Source of the DNA: Deltaproteobacteria bacterium
GTDB taxonomy: Bacteria > UBA10199 > DSSB01
Direction: 5' to 3'
Assembly: GCA_024233625.1 (NCBI GenBank)
Contig: JACKPJ010000015.1
Coordinates: 1 to 27,934, forward strand
Length of the DNA stretch: 27,934 nt
The position numbers were made by a program, and so were the translations under genes. Within the stretch, counting starts at the first letter, position 1, and every line of letters begins with the position of its first letter. Under the pieces are notes generated by a model, which made no database searches, was not told the DNA's origin, and saw only the letters and a list, made by a program, of their open reading frames with translations. Of this stretch, positions 1-6,256 are shown in pieces.

Positions 1-803
1 AAGCTCATCACGTTTTGCTCTTTGGGTCTAACCTGACCCTGAGCAATAATTTGTTGTCCGCCCTTTCGAATTAGATCAATGTCCATTTTTAAGTTCCATT
101 GATTGGTGAGAAAATAACTCGGACTTGTTAAATCAAGATTAAGTTTGCCTTTTTCTAACCATGGAGTTTGAAGAGCATCGAGGTTGACTTGGATAGATTG
201 GAGTTGAAATTTGTCATTATGTTTCTCTTGAAGGTCTAATGAAAACTTTTGTATCCCTTCTTCTCCGATAAGGTATATTTTTTTAAAATGAATCGATAGA
301 TCTTTGAATTTTGTTTTTTGAAGGAAATCCGGAAGAAATATTTGGGGAGAATTGAACTCAAAAGGATTTTTGTTTGCCCTGTTTGATTTTTTTTCTTCTT
401 TTTCTTGCTTCATATAATAAAAAAGCCGTGCATCTTTGATGTAAACAGGGCCTACTTCGTTGATTTGAATTCCCTTGTCCCAATGGACATGTGTCGCAAA
501 ATTTAGTTGAGGAAAGCATGCTTGAATGGGGTCCTGATAGATGCAGAGACCTTCAAATTCAAACGAAAATCGTTTATTGAAAAATGAAATTGAATCTAAC
601 TCGAAGTCTAGTTTATCCCAGTGAATAAGTATTCCGAGTTCTGCTGCAAAAGGAGCTGCTCGTTTCAGATTTTTTTCGTTAAGAATGAACTCGGGCCATT
701 TTAAGAAAACTCCAAGAGCTATGATCAATAGAAATAAAATAATAGCCACGCTCAAGGTGAGTACTTTTAATGTCTTAAGAAAAAATTTTAAAGCTTTCCT
801 CAA
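1..803 (-). CDS. tamB: TamB-like inner-membrane-anchored protein, N-terminal part (runs off the window)
   Basis: An open frame on the minus strand runs without a stop from a TTG at 803-801 to the window edge, giving about 267 codons. The TTG overlaps the stop of the upstream tamA-like gene as TTGA, and GGAGAAG lies just upstream, so translation is probably coupled. Residues 1-13 are basic (MRKALKFFLKTLK) and residues 14-34 form one strongly hydrophobic segment, as expected of an uncleaved signal anchor; the rest is polar and beta-rich with no obvious catalytic motif. TamB/AsmA-like proteins span the periplasm and, with TamA or BamA, help lipid transport and outer-membrane protein assembly. 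The tamB name rests on the anchor plus the position directly behind a tamA-like gene. The diagnostic C-terminal DUF490 domain lies outside the window, so another AsmA-like protein is possible. Confidence 0.7.
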   Translation of the reverse strand, partial: MRKALKFFLKTLKVLTLSVAIILFLLIIALGVFLKWPEFILNEKNLKRAAPFAAELGILIHWDKLDFELDSISFFNKRFSFEFEGLCIYQDPIQACFPQLNFATHVHWDKGIQINEVGPVYIKDARLFYYMKQEKEEKKSNRANKNPFEFNSPQIFLPDFLQKTKFKDLSIHFKKIYLIGEEGIQKFSLDLQEKHNDKFQLQSIQVNLDALQTPWLEKGKLNLDLTSPSYFLTNQWNLKMDIDLIRKGGQQIIAQGQVRPKEQNVMS

Positions 804-2578
804 AATTCTTCTCCAAAGCTAAATAAAAATTGAAAATGCGTATTTCCAGGGTCATTGTCATCTCCGGTTTTAAAGCCATGAGCAAAAGTCGTTCTAAAAA
901 CTCCAAAAGGAGAATCCACTCGAACCCCAGCGCCAGGCGAATAATACAAGGGTGAGTTGAAGTTCATAAAGCCATCTCCCATCATTCCGGCATCAAAAAA
1001 AATGATGGGTTGAATTCCAAAGGGGATATAATTAGCAAGACGCAGTTCAAAACTTAAATAAGCAGCGCTAAGCGCGCCGACTTCGATGTCGTCAATGTTA
1101 CGTGGCAGTTCTTTTCGGCTGAAACCTCTGAGGTTAGTCGAACCGCCTAAATAATATCTGTAGTTAGGAGGAAGTCTGTCCCGATTACTTTCGTTCCCTG
1201 AGACTAGAGTTGAGCTTAAGCCCCCGCGCCAACCAAAAACAAGTAGAGGAGGATCCAGTTTTTTAAAGTTATAGTAATAATGCCAATCCAGTTGGAAACT
1301 TTGAGTACTGATATCTGATAAAATTTTTTGACTACTTAAATTTGCTTTTAATTGAACTTGATAGCCTCGGTGAGGATTGTTTTGAAAAATTTTATAATAG
1401 TGATCTGTCCAGATAGCTTCTCCCTGAAGTCTCAGAAATTTCGTAATACCTTTGTCTGCACCTTCAAATGAATAGGTTGTATTAAAGTCTGGGCCTAGTG
1501 AATAATAGAGAGAGAATTTTTGGTTATTATAATTTCGGGCAACCGGAAAATAGACATCTCCGGATAAGTAGTGAAAATCGGATTCCCATTCGTGTTGAAT
1601 GGTTAGTCTTGGTTTAAAGAACCAAGGGTTTAATGGAGGGAAAGCATACCACTCGTTTTCTAGCTTGAGGAGTTGTTCACGAAAAGAAGCAAACCAACTG
1701 AGTCCTAAATTGCTTCCATGTCGACCAATACGGTGATGTTTCCAAGACCCACGGACAATAATGTACTCTTGTGTATCGACACCAAACCCAATACGAATTT
1801 GTTTAGATTTTCCTGCGTGAGTTCGTTGAAGTAATTCAACACCGTCTTCTTGACATCTCCAGGTAAAAAAAGTGCTTTGCAAGACTCCGTCATTTTCGAT
1901 TTCTTGGCTAGTGAGCGTTAATAGGTCGCTATTGAAGGGAAGCTCGAGTTGAAAAGTGTCATAACGTCGCAAACTTCCGACATCGAGTCCAGGAACAGAT
2001 TCTTGCAAAATAGAAGAGATATTTTGCTGAGGTCCTGGATCAATCTCGATCTCAACCCTCCCTGAGATGACATGAGCATGAGATTTTAAATTTGGGCAAG
2101 CGTAACCGTTACGGTTGAGTTCGGACTTAATCCATCCCTCTAGTTCACTTAATGAAGCTGGAGTTAATTTTGTCCCAATCGTTTTCCAACGGCGTTTGAT
2201 ATTAATAAAATCAGGTTGATTTCCTGTTAAAGTGACTTCACTAATGTTGATTGTATTACCCGGATAGACTTTGAGTATTTGTCCTGAGATTTTAAATTGA
2301 GTTTGAAAAAAGCCTCTCGTTTCAAGAAAAGTTTTTATGTGATATTGAATTTGCGAAATGGGTAAATCTTGCCAGGCCTTGACATTAGGGTCACCGCAAA
2401 GAAAGTTTTTTTCATTTTTGCTAAACTTAATTTCAGAGTCATGAATGATCTCAACTCTATTTGGACAAACAGAATAAGTCTTGGATGTTTTGTCCTCAGC
2501 TCGAATAGGAGAGATGAAAGCAACTACAAAAAAAATGTTTATCCATAATAGAACTAGAAAATGATGGCGTAAATTCAT
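800..2578 (-). CDS. tamA: Omp85-family outer-membrane assembly protein (TamA/BamA-like)
   Basis: A 592-residue protein with a signal peptide (residues 1-27, cut after the Ala of SPIRA), then a POTRA-like periplasmic region over roughly residues 60-250, then a beta-barrel. The barrel carries the family hallmark GGSTNLRGF at 478-486 (the conserved RGF tripeptide that lies inside the barrel in known Omp85 structures). The chain ends in FLFSFGEEF, a terminal aromatic residue typical of barrels recognised by BamA. The length is close to that of E. coli TamA (about 577) and shorter than BamA (about 800), and the next gene downstream resembles tamB. The likely role is insertion or assembly of proteins in the outer membrane. 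The start ATG at 2578 is preceded by CGGAGC. A shortened BamA paralogue or a two-partner-secretion relative is the alternative. Confidence 0.88.
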   Translation of the reverse strand: MNLRHHFLVLLWINIFFVVAFISPIRAEDKTSKTYSVCPNRVEIIHDSEIKFSKNEKNFLCGDPNVKAWQDLPISQIQYHIKTFLETRGFFQTQFKISGQILKVYPGNTINISEVTLTGNQPDFINIKRRWKTIGTKLTPASLSELEGWIKSELNRNGYACPNLKSHAHVISGRVEIEIDPGPQQNISSILQESVPGLDVGSLRRYDTFQLELPFNSDLLTLTSQEIENDGVLQSTFFTWRCQEDGVELLQRTHAGKSKQIRIGFGVDTQEYIIVRGSWKHHRIGRHGSNLGLSWFASFREQLLKLENEWYAFPPLNPWFFKPRLTIQHEWESDFHYLSGDVYFPVARNYNNQKFSLYYSLGPDFNTTYSFEGADKGITKFLRLQGEAIWTDHYYKIFQNNPHRGYQVQLKANLSSQKILSDISTQSFQLDWHYYYNFKKLDPPLLVFGWRGGLSSTLVSGNESNRDRLPPNYRYYLGGSTNLRGFSRKELPRNIDDIEVGALSAAYLSFELRLANYIPFGIQPIIFFDAGMMGDGFMNFNSPLYYSPGAGVRVDSPFGVFRTTFAHGFKTGDDNDPGNTHFQFLFSFGEEF

Positions 2579-2653
2579 TTAGCTCCGTGAGTCTTAAAAT
2601 AAAAAAGAATCATTAAATATAAACCTGAGTTGAAAAGACTATCGAGAACTCTT

Positions 2654-2672
2654 AAACTTATAAAGTTTTTTT
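2654..2672 (+). other. Weak AT-rich hairpin with T-run upstream of the exported-protein gene
   Basis: AAACTT-ATA-AAGTTT (2654-2668) can pair over 6 bp and runs into a T-tract up to about 2672. It reads as a weak intrinsic terminator on the plus strand, although no plus-strand gene ends here. It may stop antisense transcription coming out of tamA, or may not be functional. Confidence 0.25.
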
Positions 2673-2683
2673 ATCTGTAATCG

Positions 2684-2706
2684 AAAAAAACCTAACTTTA
2701 GTTAGG
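2684..2706 (-). terminator. Possible attenuator/terminator hairpin in the tamA leader region
   Basis: CCTAAC-TTTA-GTTAGG (2691-2706) is a perfect 6-bp stem with a 4-nt loop. Read on the minus strand it is followed by seven T residues (A-run 2684-2690 on the plus strand), the form of an intrinsic terminator. No minus-strand gene ends here; it lies about 110 nt upstream of the tamA-like start. It could therefore act as a leader attenuator or end an antisense transcript. The stem has only three G-C pairs, so function is uncertain. Confidence 0.35.
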
Positions 2707-2789
2707 TGTAAAATATTCCTAGAATTAGTAGAACCCCTGCCAAGTCGAATTAAAAATCAAGAAGCCTTTCAGTTTTTAAAGGAGCTCTT

Positions 2790-3803
2790 ATGAAAATTAA
2801 GTTATTGCAGGTATCTAATTTTATTGAAATATCCATTTTTTTTGCGGCATTATTTTCTTTTTCGGTTCATGCAGAAAAATATGAAATACTGGCTAATCCT
2901 AAAGCAGAGAGTGTGGTTACTGCTCCAGGGTCAGATATTCAGTTCAAGCCAGGATTGACGATTGTTCATGTTAAGGAGAGTTTCTTTTTTTCAAGTGAAG
3001 TGAAACCGGGAAAATTTTCTACTCTTGATTTAAGTTTAGATAGAATCGTTGGAGGCTCATCACAGCTTGGAGATGTTTTCGATGTTTTAAGTAGGTTATG
3101 GGTCAAAAAATTTGATCAAGCCGAGATTGTTAAAACCGGTAATTGGGATCTTTCGGGTAAACCCGTAAAATACTTTATCTTGAAGCATTTGCTCAAAGGC
3201 AAAAACATGAAATCTAAGTACTATGTAGCGATGAATGGTAACGAAGTGATGTTTATGATTGCTTTAGCTTATGCAAATGATTTTGCTAAGCTTGAGAAGC
3301 AAATGGATGAGGAAATAAAACAAGAAATATTAAAAAAAATTGATCAGACTAAAGTCAATGACTCTAAAAATGATAACTCTGTGCCTATTGAAAAATATTC
3401 GATTAAATTTCCCAAAGATTGGACAATTACAGAAGAGAAAAACGTTGCTTATTTTCAAAAATCGGGAGCAAAAGATTATGGAATCTTGATAGTAAAACCA
3501 TATAAAATAGTGAACCCTAATTGGAATGAAGAAACAAATTTTAAGAGCATAAAACAATCTTTTGTTGAAAAATATAATGGAGAAATTAGAGGTGAAGGTG
3601 AAATCAAAATTGGGAAAAAAACTGCAAAGTATTTTATTATGCACTATGTGAATAAAGGTAGGCCTTTAATTTCTAAAACTTATATTTTAAGCGACCTTCA
3701 TAGAAAAAAAGTTTGTTATATTGACGGAACTGCGCCTCAGGATGAATTCAAAAAATACGAAAGTATATTTGACAAAAGTGCAAAGAGTTTTTACTTTAAA
3801 TAA
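2790..3803 (+). CDS. Exported protein with two PsbP/DcrB-like halves, function unknown
   Basis: A 337-residue protein starting at ATG 2790 with AAAGGAGC 8-9 nt upstream. Residues 1-28 form a signal peptide (hydrophobic core, cleavage after SVHA), so the mature protein is periplasmic or otherwise exported; there is no lipobox cysteine. The mature part has two similar halves (about 45-175 and 200-337) joined by a Lys/Asp/Asn-rich linker. Each half has an alternating strand pattern with a K-x-(V/A)-K-Y-F-I-(L/M) strand (GKPVKYFILKH in the first, GKKTAKYFIMHY in the second). The second half contains YSIKFPKDW, a common opening of PsbP/DcrB-like (DUF1795-type) domains. No catalytic residues are evident. 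The fold assignment is inference from pattern only. The gene stands alone, divergent from tamA, in a stretch visibly richer in A+T than the hydrogenase region. Confidence 0.72.
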   Translation: MKIKLLQVSNFIEISIFFAALFSFSVHAEKYEILANPKAESVVTAPGSDIQFKPGLTIVHVKESFFFSSEVKPGKFSTLDLSLDRIVGGSSQLGDVFDVLSRLWVKKFDQAEIVKTGNWDLSGKPVKYFILKHLLKGKNMKSKYYVAMNGNEVMFMIALAYANDFAKLEKQMDEEIKQEILKKIDQTKVNDSKNDNSVPIEKYSIKFPKDWTITEEKNVAYFQKSGAKDYGILIVKPYKIVNPNWNEETNFKSIKQSFVEKYNGEIRGEGEIKIGKKTAKYFIMHYVNKGRPLISKTYILSDLHRKKVCYIDGTAPQDEFKKYESIFDKSAKSFYFK

Positions 3804-3888
3804 TGTGAGTTTTGTGGAATGTTATATTTAGGATATGATATTTTCTCTTTCTTTTAACTCTTTAATAATAAATAAAGTTTTGCACAAA

Positions 3889-3904
3889 TTGAACGCGCGT
3901 TCAA
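3889..3904. promoter_or_regulatory. Perfect 16-bp palindrome TTGAACGCGCGTTCAA
   Basis: A perfect 16-bp inverted repeat with no spacer lies in the 119-nt gap between two convergent genes. The size and symmetry resemble a TetR-family operator (GAACG half-sites facing each other), but it sits beyond the 3' ends of both neighbours rather than at a promoter. It can also fold as a 6-bp stem with a GCGC loop, and flanking AAGTTTTG/CAAAACTT (3875-3882/3902-3909) can form an alternative outer stem. No good T-run follows on either strand, which weakens a terminator reading. Confidence 0.4.
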
Positions 3905-3922
3905 AACTTCTTGATAAATAAT

Positions 3923-4460
3923 TTATTCGGCTTTTTTGTCTTTGCTCGCGGCGACTTCGCGGATTTTGTCTTTCAGTGCGTCTTTAGTGATTCCATATTG
4001 TGAAGCTTTTTGGATTTCAGCTTCAACATCTTGCTGATTGCGAATAATTTCGTCGAGAGCGACCATCGTTGCAGCTCGGTTTGCGGAAGAACAATGAACT
4101 AGGATAGGGTAATTTTCAGGCTTTGCCAAATATTGCGAAAATTCGTTGACCGTTTTTAAATCAAGAGTAGCAGGAGAGACAGGAATATGAACGTATTTCA
4201 TTTGTTGATCTTGAACAATTTTTTCTTCTGCGAATTTCATTTCGTCTTGGCCTCTCAAATTAATGATAGTTTTAATGCCCATTTTTTTGAATTCGGCAAA
4301 ACTTTTGGAATCAGGTTGTGCAGCCGTATAAAGATCTCCCTGAGCTTTATTTTGTTTATAGATTGGATCAGTTCCCTGAACTTTGAGGCTTTCTATTTTG
4401 TCTCGGCGAATAAAGAAGAAGGAAAGATAAATAAAAGACTCAGTAAAATTAATTTTTCAT
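3923..4460 (-). pseudogene. DUF442 phosphatase-like (rhodanese/DSP fold) exported protein, disrupted by two -1 frameshifts
   Basis: The readable core (119 residues from ATG 4282) has GIKTIINLRGQDE, then the loop HCSSANRAA, matching the C-x4-R active-site loop of the DUF442/BlhA-type phosphatase-like family. The frame stays open upstream (IESLKVQG...AAQPDSKSFAEFKK) with no start codon, and that part belongs to the conserved domain, so ATG 4282 is too short. An ATG at 4460 with AAAGGAAA in front is followed, one frame over, by a perfect signal peptide, MKKLILLSLLFIFPSSLFA-ETK. Adding one A to the A5 run at 4453-4457 and one A to the A4 run near 4399-4402 joins start, signal peptide and domain into one protein of about 178 residues. 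It is either a recently inactivated gene or an assembly/sequencing artefact; as written only a truncated cytoplasmic form could be made. Confidence 0.75.
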
Positions 4461-4723
4461 AACATTTCCTTTTTTGAATAAATAATTTGTCCATATTTTA
4501 GCTTTTAATAGCTAAATTGCAAAAATTTTTTTATCAATTTATTGGTTGAAATGTTAAACTTGGGAACCCAGTTTTAAATTAAAGTTTAAATTATGGTATT
4601 TTATAATTTAGATTTAGCTAAAATGTAATGAGTAAAAATGTTATTCAAAATTTCGTAATGATAATCAAAATAGTTTGGCCGTAGGTCCAGGAGATCTGTA
4701 AATTTTAAAATAGGAGATATATT
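4461..4723. promoter_or_regulatory. Divergent intergenic region between the DUF442 gene and peroxiredoxin
   Basis: These 263 nt are very AT-rich and hold no gene. They include a TATAAT hexamer at 4602-4607 (possible -10 for the peroxiredoxin, with no convincing -35), a split inverted repeat TTTAGC-N8-GCTAAA at 4497-4516, an uninterrupted copy of the same motif TTTAGCTAAA at 4613-4622, and a Fur/PerR-like box listed separately. Confidence 0.4.
4654..4672 (+). promoter_or_regulatory. Fur/PerR-like operator upstream of peroxiredoxin
   Basis: CGTAATGATAATCAAAATA agrees with the E. coli Fur consensus GATAATGATAATCATTATC at 14 of 19 positions, including a perfect 12-nt core TAATGATAATCA. It lies 52 nt upstream of the peroxiredoxin start. 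Iron- or peroxide-responsive control by a Fur-family regulator would suit the gene it precedes. No regulator gene is present in the window. Confidence 0.45.
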
Positions 4724-5371
4724 ATGTCTGAAAGTATAGTGACTCAATCAATGCCGCGCTTAAATGAGTCTGCGCCGGATTTTCAAGCACCGACAACACA
4801 TGGAGAAAAGAAACTATCCGATTATGAGGGAAAGTGGTTGGTTTTATTTTCTCATCCAGCTGACTTTACTCCAGTTTGTACAACTGAGTTTATTGCATTT
4901 GCAAAAGCTTATCCCGAGTTTCAAAAGCTAAATTGTGAACTTTTAGGTTTATCTATTGACAGTACTTACTCCCATTTAGCTTGGGTTAGAAATATTAAAG
5001 AAAAGTTCGGAGTTGAGATTCCTTTTCCTATTATTGCGGATTTGTCGATGCGAGTGGCTAATGACTATGGAATGATTCAACCCGGAGCTTCAGATACTTC
5101 AGCAGTACGAGCTGTATTTTTTATTGACCCTAAGGGTATTTTACGGGCGATGATGTATTACCCCATGACAAATGGACGATCAGTCGCAGAGTTCTTGCGC
5201 TTGTTATCTGCTTTTCAGACTTCGGATGCTAATCAGGTTGCGACACCAGAGGGTTGGAAACCAGGAGAGAAAGTTATCGTTCCTCCTCCAGGGACCACCG
5301 AGGCTATTGAGAAGAGGTTGACTGAGAACTATGAATGTGTCGATTGGTATTTTTGTAAAAAGGATATATAG
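4724..5371 (+). CDS. Peroxiredoxin (Prx6-type, archaeal-like 2-Cys arrangement)
   Basis: A 215-residue thiol peroxidase that reduces H2O2 and organic hydroperoxides in the cytoplasm. The peroxidatic loop is HPADFTPVCTTE with the catalytic Cys at 52, and Pro/Thr/Arg partners are visible (PVCT, and Arg in TSAVRAVFF). The long C-terminal arm (PPPGTTEA... onward) and the length fit the Prx6 subfamily rather than the short AhpC/Prx1 type. Two further cysteines sit at 205 and 211 (YECVDWYFC), the same layout as the three-cysteine archaeal enzyme from Aeropyrum, so a C-terminal resolving cysteine is likely and the protein would not be a 1-Cys enzyme. Start ATG 4724 has AGGAGAT about 7 nt upstream. 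It is transcribed alone, followed by a strong terminator. Confidence 0.94.
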   Translation: MSESIVTQSMPRLNESAPDFQAPTTHGEKKLSDYEGKWLVLFSHPADFTPVCTTEFIAFAKAYPEFQKLNCELLGLSIDSTYSHLAWVRNIKEKFGVEIPFPIIADLSMRVANDYGMIQPGASDTSAVRAVFFIDPKGILRAMMYYPMTNGRSVAEFLRLLSAFQTSDANQVATPEGWKPGEKVIVPPPGTTEAIEKRLTENYECVDWYFCKKDI

Positions 5372-5409
5372 TTAATTTAGTTGATCAATGGTCAGATCAA
5401 ATTTTTAAT

Positions 5410-5449
5410 GGGCCTGTTGGAGAGCTTGATTCTTCAATGGGCCCTTTTA
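5410..5449 (+). terminator. Rho-independent terminator after peroxiredoxin
   Basis: A 14-bp stem (5410-5423 with 5431-5444, opening with GGGCC/GGCCC and including three G-T wobbles) closes a 7-nt loop and is followed directly by TTTT. It lies 39 nt past the peroxiredoxin stop and separates it from the convergent ZIP transporter gene. Confidence 0.85.
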
Positions 5450-5470
5450 GTATGTATTGGTATATTATTT

Positions 5471-6223
5471 TTAGTCTAGAAGAAGTTTAATTGAGAAGAT
5501 GAGGCAGAGTCCTCCAAGAAAGCATAAAAAATAGATCAAATTAGTTTTCCAGTCAGTATGATTTTTGAGTTCAGGAATGAGATCACTTGCACCAATATAG
5601 ATAAAATTACCTGCAGCAAAGGGTATCAAGAGAGTTAAATCTAGTTGATGAGATAGCCCATAAGCGAGAATTCCTCCAAAAAGAAAAGTGCTTGCTGAAA
5701 TGAAATTATAAAGTAGGGCTTTCTTTTTAGTCCAGCCTCCATAGACGAGAACGCTGAAGTCTCCTATTTCTTGCGGAATTTCATGAGCAGCAGCAGCTAA
5801 CCATGTCATGATTCCTAAACGGATATCTAAAAGAAAAACACCGGCGATTGCAAATCCTCCCAAAAAATTATGCAAAGCATCTCCAATTAAGATTAAATAA
5901 GTGAGTGGCTTGCGGCATTTAGCATTTTTTTTATGTCCATGATGCCAATGCAAGAATTGTTCTAAAGCAAAAAATGTTGTGAAGCCAGCAAGTAGCCATA
6001 AAAAAATTTCTAAGGGCTGAGATTGAGTTTTGAGGGCAGCCGGTAACATGAAAAGAAAAGCCCCTCCTAAGAGAGATCCTGCTGAGAGTGCAACAAAAGG
6101 AGCTAGCAGTTTTTGTAGGGTTTCTTCTTTCACAAACATCATGATGCCACCCACTAAAGCAAGAGTACTCATAGTGATTCCTCCTAGAACTATCCAAAAA
6201 AGCGCTTGAAGGTTTGGCTGCAT
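5471..6223 (-). CDS. ZIP-family divalent metal transporter (ZupT/GufA type)
   Basis: A 250-residue inner-membrane protein with about eight hydrophobic helices. It has both signature metal-site helices of the ZIP (SLC39) family: GDALHNFLGGFAIA (His118, Asn119) in helix 4 and AAAHEIPQEIGDF (His147, Glu148, Glu152) in helix 5. A histidine-rich cytoplasmic loop, HWHHGH at 92-97, lies between helices 3 and 4, as is usual. The expected role is uptake of Zn2+, Fe2+ or a similar divalent ion; the substrate cannot be read from the sequence. Start ATG 6223 has AAGGAAC upstream. It is the last gene of a minus-strand run, 33 nt after the symporter, and Fe/Ni/Zn supply would suit the neighbouring metalloenzyme genes, though that link is inference. 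Confidence 0.93.
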   Translation of the reverse strand: MQPNLQALFWIVLGGITMSTLALVGGIMMFVKEETLQKLLAPFVALSAGSLLGGAFLFMLPAALKTQSQPLEIFLWLLAGFTTFFALEQFLHWHHGHKKNAKCRKPLTYLILIGDALHNFLGGFAIAGVFLLDIRLGIMTWLAAAAHEIPQEIGDFSVLVYGGWTKKKALLYNFISASTFLFGGILAYGLSHQLDLTLLIPFAAGNFIYIGASDLIPELKNHTDWKTNLIYFLCFLGGLCLIFSIKLLLD

Positions 6224-6256
6224 GATTTTTGTTCCTTATGACATTTAATAAATATT

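Noticed and set aside
4187..4462. Plus-strand open frame of 91 codons over the 5' part of the DUF442 gene
   Set aside because: It is antisense to a recognisable conserved domain and signal peptide, its composition is Phe/Ile-rich shadow sequence, and it has no ribosome-binding site.
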